A stretch of 11,301 nucleotides of DNA from an uncultured Oscillospiraceae bacterium (lineage in GTDB: Bacteria; Bacillota; Clostridia; Oscillospirales; Oscillospiraceae). The position numbers and the translations under genes were made by a program. The stretch is from NCBI GenBank assembly GCA_934561175.1, contig CAKTFW010000044.1:1-11301 (forward strand). Direction: 5' to 3'. Positions 1-5,817 of this stretch are shown in pieces. The notes under the pieces are model-generated. The model had not been told where the DNA came from and ran no database searches. It worked only from the letters and a program-made list of their open reading frames with translations. The first letter of the stretch is position 1. The number at the start of each line of letters is the position of its first letter.

Positions 1-1
1 C

Positions 2-112
2 CACTGGCTAATCCAGTGGGCTGCGATTCTGGTCCTGTTGGTTGTGATTTTGCTGCTTGGCATTATGCGCGGCAGCTATATCGCATCTGCTTTTATCTAT
101 CAGCAATTTTGA
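2..112 (+). CDS. C-terminal end of an MBOAT-family membrane O-acyltransferase (partial)
   Basis: Only the last 36 codons are present, open at the left edge and ending in TGA at 110-112. They encode one long hydrophobic helix (WAAILVLLVVILLLGIM) followed by a short tail ending FIYQQF. A final helix with an aromatic FIYFQF-like end is typical of MBOAT proteins of the AlgI/DltB/PatA type, which move acyl groups across the membrane onto extracellular polymers. The next gene starts 12 bases after the stop, and its ribosome site overlaps that stop. The two genes are therefore probably cotranscribed and translationally coupled. The neighbour carries an SGNH-like domain, the usual partner of an MBOAT, which supports the call. 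Catalytic residues lie outside the window, so the family assignment rests on the tail and the context. Confidence 0.6.
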   Translation, partial: HWLIQWAAILVLLVVILLLGIMRGSYIASAFIYQQF

Positions 113-124
113 GAGGGAGCGTCT

Positions 125-1975
125 ATGGCTGCGTCCAAACATACAATTTCATCCAGGCAGTGGCTGGGACTTTTTGCGTTGAGCGTGCTGCTGATCGCGG
201 CGGCACTGGCGGCTTTTAATGTGATTACAGATCCTTTTGGCGCATTCGGAGACCGGTTTTGCACCTGGTGGTCCTACGATGAAACCAACAATCCGAGAGT
301 TGCCAAGTTCTCTTATCTGGAGCAGCACCATGATTTGTATGATTCTTATATCATCGGCTGCTCGGCGACCAGCTCCTACCCAACGGAGCAGTTGAATGAC
401 TATTTTGATGCGTCATTCTATAACATGATCATGTACGGTGCGGATATGCTGGATGTTGAACAGCTCAGCCGGTATCTGGTGGAGAATTATACCGTGAAGA
501 ATCTGGTGCTCAGCGTCTATCTGGACAATGGCATGACCTATAATGACGAGTCGGATCCGCTGACGCGGTCCATGCCCTGGCAGGTCTCGGATTTATCGCG
601 GCTGGAGTATCTGCACCGGTTTCTCTTTGCCAATCCGGCCTATGGATGGGACAAGCTGCAGAAGCTGCGCACGGATGAATATCTGCAGCAGCCTTATGAT
701 GTCTTTAACGAGCAGACGGGTGCCTATGATAAATCTGTCCGCGATGTGGAGCCGATTGGCGCATTGGAGCCGTATCTGGAAGCGTATCCGGTTTTTACCA
801 ATTACGATACTTCCCCGCATAGTTTGCCACAGATTGAGAACTGCATGAAGAGTGTGGCGGCCATACGCGATCTGTGCGAGGCGGCCGGGGTCAATCTGGT
901 GGTGGTTTCCGCGCCGGTGTATTACGATTATTTGACGACCTTCCCGCCGGAACAGGTGACAGAATTTTATACGGCGCTGGCGGAAGTAACGCCTTATTGG
1001 GATTTTTCCACCAGTTCTGTCAGCCGGGAGCCGCGGTATTATTATGACGGTACGCACTTCCGAAATGCGGTGGGCGTTATGGCGCTGGCCAGAATTTTTG
1101 ACGATGAGTCGGTCTATGTACCGGAGGATTTCGGCGTTTATGTAACGCCGGAAAATGTGGCGGCCTATACGGCAGGCTTCTGGTCGGTGCCGGAACCGGA
1201 TGTAGCATCTTACACGGCTGAAGTGCCGATCCTGATGTACCACCATCTGGCTGAAACCGGCGATGGCGGCGACACGATAGCGGTGGCAAACTTTGAAGCG
1301 CAGATTGCAGCGCTGGCAGCGGCGGGTTACACTGCGGTCAGCTTTGAGGACTTGTACGCATATGTATACACCGATGCATCGTTGCCGGAAAAACCGGTGG
1401 TGATTACTTTTGACGATGGTTACGAGAGCAATCGGACACTGGCAATGCCGATTCTGGAACGCTATGGTATGCAGGGAACGGTGTTTGTGATTGGTGTTTC
1501 CGTTGGAAAGGACATCTATAAGGATACGGGTGTGGCAATGACACCCCATTTTTCCATGGATGAGGCGGCGACAATGGAAGCGAGCGGCGTGATGGAAATT
1601 TACAGCCATGGCTATAATATCCATGAAGTTGCCGGCCGTGATCCGGAGCCGATTCGTCAGGGAATTTTGCAGCGGGCGGATGAGTCGGAGACGGAGTATA
1701 TCGCATTTTTGCAGAATGACTGCGCGCAGATGAATACCATGCTTACAGAGGCGTTGGGACACGGAGCCAGTGTGGTGGCTTATCCGTTCGGGTACCATAC
1801 CACGCTCAGTGAAGTACTGTTGAGTCAGGCGGGAGTCTGGGCGACAGTAACGGTGGAACCCGGCATGAATACGCTGGTGCGCGGCTTGCCGCAGAGCTTG
1901 CGCGCCTTGCGGCGCTATACGGCAACGGACGAATATAGCGGTGACGACTTGGTCGCCCTGCTGGAGCAAGGGTAA
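125..1975 (+). CDS. Membrane-anchored SGNH-like / NodB polysaccharide deacetylase fusion protein
   Basis: A 616-residue protein. Residues 13-32 form one N-terminal hydrophobic helix, likely an uncleaved anchor placing the rest outside the cell. Residues ~70-330 look like the SGNH/AlgX-DltD-like partners of MBOAT acyltransferases: a putative nucleophile Ser80 in IIGCSATSS and a C-terminal Asp-x-x-His pair, D308 and H311, in DGTHF. Residues ~366-616 are a NodB-type domain: VPILMYHH at 367-374, TFDDG at 428-432 (catalytic/metal Asp430-Asp431), the metal histidines H495 and H500 in SHGYNIH, and YPFG at 553-556. The five-residue His spacing recalls the PgaB/IcaB branch. Likely role: acylation and deacetylation of a surface polysaccharide; the substrate is unknown. 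ATG 125 is preceded by GAGAGGGAG. A terminator follows. Domain calls are firm for NodB and moderate for SGNH. Confidence 0.8.
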   Translation: MAASKHTISSRQWLGLFALSVLLIAAALAAFNVITDPFGAFGDRFCTWWSYDETNNPRVAKFSYLEQHHDLYDSYIIGCSATSSYPTEQLNDYFDASFYNMIMYGADMLDVEQLSRYLVENYTVKNLVLSVYLDNGMTYNDESDPLTRSMPWQVSDLSRLEYLHRFLFANPAYGWDKLQKLRTDEYLQQPYDVFNEQTGAYDKSVRDVEPIGALEPYLEAYPVFTNYDTSPHSLPQIENCMKSVAAIRDLCEAAGVNLVVVSAPVYYDYLTTFPPEQVTEFYTALAEVTPYWDFSTSSVSREPRYYYDGTHFRNAVGVMALARIFDDESVYVPEDFGVYVTPENVAAYTAGFWSVPEPDVASYTAEVPILMYHHLAETGDGGDTIAVANFEAQIAALAAAGYTAVSFEDLYAYVYTDASLPEKPVVITFDDGYESNRTLAMPILERYGMQGTVFVIGVSVGKDIYKDTGVAMTPHFSMDEAATMEASGVMEIYSHGYNIHEVAGRDPEPIRQGILQRADESETEYIAFLQNDCAQMNTMLTEALGHGASVVAYPFGYHTTLSEVLLSQAGVWATVTVEPGMNTLVRGLPQSLRALRRYTATDEYSGDDLVALLEQG

Positions 1976-2012
1976 AAGATAGTAGTGGAGGATGACTTTG
2001 TTCGAGCGTATT

Positions 2013-2049
2013 AAAAATTCCCTGCTCTGATTGGAGCAGGGAATTTTTT
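2013..2049. terminator. Bidirectional intrinsic terminator
   Basis: A 15-bp perfect inverted repeat with arms at 2013-2027 and 2034-2048 and a six-base loop. The left arm begins with five A and the right arm ends with a T-run, so the hairpin can stop transcription from both sides. It sits between the convergent SGNH-NodB gene and the EamA transporter gene. Confidence 0.9.
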
Positions 2050-2059
2050 GCTGCGACCT

Positions 2060-2482
2060 TTAACGGTTTAGAAAAAAGAGTCCGCACAGGCACAAGAGCA
2101 CACCGATTATTTTATTTGCATTGATTGTTTCGTGATAAAGTCCTGCGCCGACGATCAGCAGTGCGATAGAGAGAAATGCGCTTTGCACAATGGAGGCAGT
2201 ACTGACAGGCCAGCCGTTTTTGTAGGCATAGAGAAAACCAACCTCCAATCCGACAACAGAAATGCCGAGGAAAAACGGCGCCCAGTTTGCTTTGGAATAT
2301 TCTTGCAGCAGGCTGCCGTTTCGGTTTATGACAAAAAACATCAGTGCAGAGCATGCAGCGCCGACCAGGTAGGTAATGGTCATGGACGCCATGGCGTCCA
2401 TTTGCTTCGGGACACTTTTTGCACAGATTTGATAAACGATATTGGAAAAGACAACTAAAGCAATGGGCCAAATCATTGACAT
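2060..2482 (-). CDS. Small EamA/DMT-superfamily transporter
   Basis: A 140-residue, very hydrophobic protein with about five predicted membrane helices (roughly residues 2-22, 34-53, 67-86, 92-112, 121-139). This is one EamA repeat rather than the usual two, so it probably works as a dimer, like other single-unit DMT/SMR exporters. Acidic residues in or near the membrane, E80 and E118, could take part in coupling cation export to protons. The substrate is not visible in the sequence. The start is placed at ATG 2482-2480 because ACGGAGG at 2497-2491 lies eight bases upstream. A longer reading to 2521 would start inside the leader hairpin and is unlikely. The gene has its own consensus promoter and a leader with a terminator-like hairpin, which suggests ligand-controlled expression. 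Confidence 0.85.
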   Translation of the reverse strand: MSMIWPIALVVFSNIVYQICAKSVPKQMDAMASMTITYLVGAACSALMFFVINRNGSLLQEYSKANWAPFFLGISVVGLEVGFLYAYKNGWPVSTASIVQSAFLSIALLIVGAGLYHETINANKIIGVLLCLCGLFFLNR

Positions 2483-2555
2483 TTTACAGACCTCCGTAAA
2501 AACAAAACAGCAGCCAGACATTTTAGCCTGACTGCCGGTAGGTGCTCACCCATAT
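2483..2555 (-). ncRNA. Candidate riboswitch leader, guanidine-IV (mepA-motif)-like
   Basis: The predicted transcript starts near 2554 and opens directly with GGGTGAGCACCTACCGG (2551-2535). This can form a small hairpin (GGT/ACC) followed by a CTACCGG strand. Immediately after comes a 12-bp hairpin with arms at 2537-2526 and 2519-2508, including three G-U pairs and a TAAAAT loop, followed by T4-G-T5 (2507-2498), which has the form of an intrinsic terminator. The CGG at 2537-2535 is shared by both elements, so they could be mutually exclusive. The ribosome site follows at once. A short 5' aptamer overlapping a terminator before a small exporter gene matches how guanidine-IV switches are organised. 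The class name is from memory of the motif and needs a covariance search; the attenuator itself is better supported. Confidence 0.5.
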
Positions 2556-2560
2556 ATTTA

Positions 2561-2589
2561 ATTGTACTAAATGAGGCAAAACTTGTCAA
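2561..2589 (-). promoter_or_regulatory. Promoter of the EamA transporter gene
   Basis: On the minus strand TTGACA (2589-2584) and TACAAT (2566-2561) are separated by exactly 17 bases, a near-perfect sigma-A promoter. The implied start near 2554 puts the riboswitch-like hairpin at the very 5' end of the RNA. Confidence 0.85.
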
Positions 2590-2661
2590 GACAAAGGATA
2601 ATTGTAGAAATACACGCTGATTTTTCGGAGAATTTCGGGAAAATTCACGGCGGAGAAGCAG

Positions 2662-2690
2662 TTGACAAGCAGAAAATAGCGTGCTAGAAT
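2662..2690 (+). promoter_or_regulatory. Promoter of the asnB T-box transcript
   Basis: TTGACA (2662-2667) and TAGAAT (2685-2690) are 17 bases apart, with a TG at 2682-2683 giving an extended -10. Transcription would begin near 2697, just before the first strand of T-box Stem I. It is divergent from the EamA promoter, with about 70 bp between the two -35 boxes. Confidence 0.88.
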
Positions 2691-2696
2691 TCGGAT

Positions 2697-2975
2697 ATCA
2701 AAAGCGAAGACGGAGAAAAGTACCGTGGAAATGCAGTCACAGAGAGCGAACGGCAGTGGGAAGTTCGTACAGGCGTCTGCGGGAAGAACACTCACGAGCT
2801 GCAAGCTGAAATCGAGGAGAGTAGGCGCGCCGCAGGCCCAGCGTTATAGGGGCAGTGCTTAGTGGAGCACGGAAAGGTGACCGGCACATCCGGTAAATTA
2901 GGTGGCACCGCGGATCGAGACAGCGATTCGTCCTAATGCAGGGACGAAGTCGACTGTCTTTCTTTTTTCTTTTTT
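2697..2975 (+). ncRNA. T-box leader, tRNA-Asn responsive (AAC specifier)
   Basis: Stem I parts can be laid out: base AGC 2703-2705 with GCT 2798-2800; GAG 2713-2715 with CTC 2791-2793; S-turn AGTA 2719-2722, then CCG 2723-2725 with CGG 2780-2782 and GAA at 2783-2785; AGAGAG at 2741-2746 before the distal hairpin. The codon at the specifier position is AAC (2787-2789), followed by the usual A. Downstream come a Stem II-like CTGAA...AGTAGG pair, an F-box-like CGTTAT, and the T-box AATTAGGTGGCACCGCGG (2896-2913). ATTAGG pairs with CCTAAT (2932-2937) as antiterminator. The UGGC bulge (2903-2906) fits a tRNA with discriminator G, as in tRNA-Asn. The downstream gene is asnB, so uncharged tRNA-Asn should raise asparagine synthesis. 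A GAA register (Glu, also G73) cannot be strictly excluded but fits the gene less well. Confidence 0.93.
2919..2975 (+). terminator. T-box leader terminator
   Basis: The left arm GACAG-CGA-TTCGTCC (2919-2933) pairs with GGACGAA-G-TCG-A-CTGTC (2942-2958), with two single-base bulges, followed by TTTCTTTTTTCTTTTTT (2959-2975). The left arm includes the CC needed for the antiterminator, so the two structures compete, as expected for a T-box. Confidence 0.88.
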
Positions 2976-3018
2976 CGTCCCTCGAATCCCACCAATTTAT
3001 CGAAAAGGGGAATGAAAA

Positions 3019-4599
3019 ATGTGTTGTGTCATGGGTTATGCAGGAAAAGACTGTTCCAAGCAGCGGTTTGAGCGTTTGTTGCTGCGGACTGAAAGCCGTG
3101 GACCGGACGATCACAGGGTAGTAGAAACGCCGTCGGGATATTTGGGATTTGGCAGGCTTGCGATTATGGGTCTGACGCCGGAGGGAATGCAGCCGTTTCG
3201 CTGCGGCGAGGATCTGGTGGTCTGTAATGGTGAGCTGTATGGTTTCCGCACGCAGAAGAAAGCGCTGGAGGAGCAGGGCTACACTTTCCGGAGCGATTCC
3301 GACTGTGAGATTCTACTGCCGCTTTATTATGAATATGGCCTGGAGATGTTCCAAAGGTTGGATGCCGAGTTTGCTATGATTTTATATGATGCAAAACACG
3401 ACCGCCTGATTGCGGCTCGCGATCCGATTGGCATCCGCCCGCTGTATTACGGCTATTCAGAGAGTGGCCGAATTGCCTTTGCCAGTGAGGCGAAAAACCT
3501 GGTGGGATTCTGCAGGGAAATTTTGCCGTTCCCGGTTGGCTGCTATTACTGCGATGGAAATTTTGTCCGCTATTGCGATATTGCCAGAGTGAACCGTGTC
3601 TGCCAAGATGATTTGGAGACAATCACGCGAAACATTCGGGAAAAACTGGTAGCAGGTGTTGAAAAAAGGCTGGATGCAGATGCACCGGTCGGGTTTCTGC
3701 TTTCCGGCGGCCTGGATTCTTCGTTGGTCTGCGCCATTGCGGCGAAGAAACTGAAAAAACCGATTCGCACTTTTGCGATCGGCATGGATGTGGATGCGAT
3801 TGATCTGAAATATGCCCGCCAGGTTGCCGATTATCTGGGTGCCGACCACACAGAGGTCGTGATTACCAGAAAGCAGGTCATTGAGGCGCTGGAGCCGGTG
3901 ATTGCGTTGCTTGGCACCTTTGACATTACCACGATTCGCGCATCGATTGGCATGTATCTGGTCTGTAGGGCGATCCATGAGAGAACAGATATTCGCGTGC
4001 TGCTGACTGGCGAGATCTCTGACGAATTGTTTGGATATAAGTACACAGATTTTGCGCCGGACGCGTGGGCATTTCAAGTGGAATCCCAGAAGCGGATACG
4101 GGAGTTGCATATGTATGATGTGCTGCGGGCGGACCGCTGCATCTCTTCCAACAGCTTGGAAGCGCGGGTGCCGTTTGGTGACCTGGATTTCGTCCGCTAT
4201 GTGCTGTCGATTGATCCGCAGAAAAAGCTGAACACCTATGGGAAAGGAAAGTATCTGCTGCGGAAAGCGTTTGAAGGCGACTGGCTGCCGGATACGATTC
4301 TCTGGCGGGAAAAGGCAGCTTTTTCCGATGCAGTGGGGCACTCTATGGTGGATGATTTGAAGGAATATGCTGAGCTGCGCTACACGACGGCCGAATTTGT
4401 GCAGAAAGCCAGCCGTTACACGCACGCTGCACCCTTTACCAAGGAAAGCCTGCTTTATCGGGAGCTGTTTGAGAAGTACTATCCCGGCCAGAGTGGTATG
4501 ATTGCTGATTTCTGGATGCCGAACCGCGCCTGGGCGGGATGTCAGGTAGCGGATCCCAGTGCCCGCGTGCTGCAGAACTATGGCGCCAGCGGATTTTAA
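3019..4599 (+). CDS. asnB: Asparagine synthetase B (glutamine-hydrolysing)
   Basis: A 526-residue enzyme that makes asparagine from aspartate, glutamine and ATP. Residues 1-~190 are the class II glutamine amidotransferase domain, with Cys2 as N-terminal nucleophile after Met removal, RGPDD at 28-32, NGELY at 70-74 and SDSD at 92-95. Residues ~205-520 are the synthetase domain: the pyrophosphate loop SGGLDSS at 229-235, TTIRAS at 304-309, LEARVPF at 380-386, and a C-terminal stretch (LLYREL, later DPSARV) that follows E. coli AsnB closely. Two places are unusual: MCCVMGY where most relatives have MCGI, and GEISDELFGY at 331-340 where the common form is GEGSDE-FGGY. ATG 3019 is fixed by Cys2 and by AGGGG eight bases upstream. 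The Asn T-box directly upstream supports the assignment. A terminator overlaps the stop codon. Confidence 0.93.
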   Translation: MCCVMGYAGKDCSKQRFERLLLRTESRGPDDHRVVETPSGYLGFGRLAIMGLTPEGMQPFRCGEDLVVCNGELYGFRTQKKALEEQGYTFRSDSDCEILLPLYYEYGLEMFQRLDAEFAMILYDAKHDRLIAARDPIGIRPLYYGYSESGRIAFASEAKNLVGFCREILPFPVGCYYCDGNFVRYCDIARVNRVCQDDLETITRNIREKLVAGVEKRLDADAPVGFLLSGGLDSSLVCAIAAKKLKKPIRTFAIGMDVDAIDLKYARQVADYLGADHTEVVITRKQVIEALEPVIALLGTFDITTIRASIGMYLVCRAIHERTDIRVLLTGEISDELFGYKYTDFAPDAWAFQVESQKRIRELHMYDVLRADRCISSNSLEARVPFGDLDFVRYVLSIDPQKKLNTYGKGKYLLRKAFEGDWLPDTILWREKAAFSDAVGHSMVDDLKEYAELRYTTAEFVQKASRYTHAAPFTKESLLYRELFEKYYPGQSGMIADFWMPNRAWAGCQVADPSARVLQNYGASGF

Positions 4600-4649
4600 G
4601 AAAACGAGGGGGCGCAGAATTTCAAAATTCTGCGCCCCCTCGTTTTCTT
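4598..4649. terminator. Bidirectional terminator between asnB and tetR-type gene
   Basis: A perfect 25-bp inverted repeat: left arm 4598-4622, two-base centre CA, right arm 4625-4649. It has a GC-rich core (GAGGGGGCGCAG) with A-rich and T-rich outer ends. The left arm begins inside the asnB TAA stop, and the repeat ends 11 bases before the TetR-type stop, so it serves both convergent units. Confidence 0.92.
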
Positions 4650-4660
4650 GTCTGGATCTG

Positions 4661-5245
4661 TTAGTGGGAAGTCCTTGAATAGGTGCAGTGCTGCATCACT
4701 GTAACAATATGCGCAATCGAATCTGTGCAGTCGTTTTTCAGCCATTCGTTGATGATTGCGATCAGACCACTGATATAAAAGGACATCCTGTAGGATTGTT
4801 CTTCAGCGGGGATTTGAAAACGGTTTAGAATCGGTACCAGTACATGACGATTCAGTTTCCCATAGGCTTCGTTCATGCGCAAAACAGACGCATGTGCCAG
4901 CGTTGCCTGAAAGATGCGCTTTTTTTCCCTGACATAGGTCAGGTAGGGAATCAGATATTCCGGCGCGAGAAGATACAGCTCTTCCAGTGGCCGTTCCGGC
5001 AGCTTTTGAAGAAATTCAATTGTATCCTGCGGCATAAAATCCACAAATTGATCGATGATGTATTGGGCGCTTTCCGCCAGAAGGTCATCCAGTGTGTCGT
5101 AGTGCAGATAAAAGGTGGAGCGATTGACGCCGGCCTGTTCGCAGAGTTCCTTCACGGTAATGTAGGCGAAGTCCTTTTTTTCGATCAGCGCCAGAAACGC
5201 CGCATCCATTTTGGCGGGTGCAGAAAGCGGACGAGAATTGCCCAT
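4661..5245 (-). CDS. TetR/AcrR-family transcriptional regulator
   Basis: A 194-residue protein. Residues ~12-58 are a TetR DNA-binding domain: AFLALIEKKDFAYITVKELC leads into the helix-turn-helix AGVNRSTFYLHY (38-49) and then the DLLAE helix. The rest is helical, ending with FYISGLIAIINEWLKND (156-172), typical of the ligand/dimer domain in Firmicute members of this family. The start ATG is 14 bases after the stop of the upstream small membrane protein gene. Its only ribosome-site-like sequence (AAAAGG) is almost touching the ATG, so translation is probably coupled to the upstream gene. The regulator may control its own operon or the divergent DUF362 gene. The effector is unknown. Confidence 0.85.
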   Translation of the reverse strand: MGNSRPLSAPAKMDAAFLALIEKKDFAYITVKELCEQAGVNRSTFYLHYDTLDDLLAESAQYIIDQFVDFMPQDTIEFLQKLPERPLEELYLLAPEYLIPYLTYVREKKRIFQATLAHASVLRMNEAYGKLNRHVLVPILNRFQIPAEEQSYRMSFYISGLIAIINEWLKNDCTDSIAHIVTVMQHCTYSRTSH

Positions 5246-5259
5246 ACCTTTTGCATTGG

Positions 5260-5613
5260 TTAGTTCTCACTGATTTCTTTTGCTAGTTCCATAATTTCAA
5301 AGGCGTACTTTTTCTTGCCGTTTGCAAGAAGACGCCGGTAGAGCGGGTAGTTGATGCCCATACCGGCCATGCCGATCACGCCGATGAGAATTCCGAGCAC
5401 AAAAGAGCCGGTGCTTCCACTGCCGATTTGTCCCATGGCAAGACACATTCCAACGCCAAGAACCAGCGCGGAAATAATGCCTGTGCTGTAGGTGAAGATC
5501 ATGGCGGGACGCTTGGCCTTTGCATCCAGTTTGCGAAGGGCGACCACTTTGGAGGTATCCTTCGGCGCATATTCGTTGGCGAGCTGTTCTGCGTAAATTT
5601 TATCGGTATTCAT
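5260..5613 (-). CDS. Small two-helix membrane protein of unknown function
   Basis: A 117-residue protein. An N-terminal soluble part (residues 1-37, charged) is followed by two hydrophobic segments, about 38-60 and 70-92, joined by a glycine/serine-rich turn (GQIGSGSTGS). A positively charged tail follows, with KKKYAFEIMELAKEI near the end. Both termini are probably cytoplasmic. Similar small proteins are common in Clostridia and some are labelled dihydropteridine reductase in databases; nothing here shows a nucleotide-binding or reductase motif, so I do not accept that name. ATG 5613 has AAGGAGG nine bases upstream. It is the first gene of a two-gene unit with the TetR-type regulator. Confidence 0.8.
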   Translation of the reverse strand: MNTDKIYAEQLANEYAPKDTSKVVALRKLDAKAKRPAMIFTYSTGIISALVLGVGMCLAMGQIGSGSTGSFVLGILIGVIGMAGMGINYPLYRRLLANGKKKYAFEIMELAKEISEN

Positions 5614-5643
5614 GGCTTGCAGCCTCCTTGATTTGATGGTTTG

Positions 5644-5649
5644 ATTGTA
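5644..5649 (-). promoter_or_regulatory. Probable -10 box for the small membrane protein/tetR operon
   Basis: TACAAT on the minus strand, about 30 bases upstream of the gene start and before the AAGGAGG site. No good -35 box is seen 16-18 bases away (TTCCAT is the best at 17), so the promoter may be regulated. The overlapping short inverted repeat GATT-N6-AATC (5643-5656) could be part of an operator for the TetR-type protein; this is weak evidence. Confidence 0.4.
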
Positions 5650-5766
5650 CCGAATCAGGAGGTGCCATGGAACAACACGGATACCGAATTGTGTTGATTT
5701 TCGGCATTGATTTTACCATGCTGTGGGACTGTTTGCAACAAAATGAGGCCGATCAGCGGCCCACGC

Positions 5767-5795
5767 GTGACAAATTCCAGCCAAACCGTTATAAT
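5767..5795 (+). promoter_or_regulatory. Promoter of the DUF362 gene
   Basis: GTGACA (5767-5772) and a perfect TATAAT (5790-5795) with a 17-base spacer. The expected start near 5802 leaves a leader of only about 16 bases before ATG 5818. It therefore excludes the longer reading frame that would begin at 5707. Confidence 0.85.
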
Positions 5796-5817
5796 GAACG
5801 GGAAAGGGGAGGGAAAA

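Noticed and set aside
593..1969. Long minus-strand open frame inside the SGNH-NodB gene
   Set aside because: It is antisense to a gene with clear domain motifs, is rich in Arg/His/Cys with no family features, and has no ribosome site or promoter.
2811..2813. ATC after CTGAA (2806-2810) as the T-box specifier (Ile)
   Set aside because: This CTGAA...AGTAGG pair lies after the Stem I closing strand, so it belongs to Stem II. tRNA-Ile has discriminator A, which does not fit the UGGC bulge, while AAC at 2787-2789 fits structure, bulge and gene.
5260..5613. Dihydropteridine reductase label for the small membrane protein
   Set aside because: Two membrane helices and no nucleotide-binding motif in 117 residues do not support this enzyme.
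5707..5817. Longer N-terminus for the DUF362 protein
   Set aside because: The extension lies mostly upstream of the consensus promoter, does not look like the family, and ATG 5818 has the strong GGGGAGGG site.
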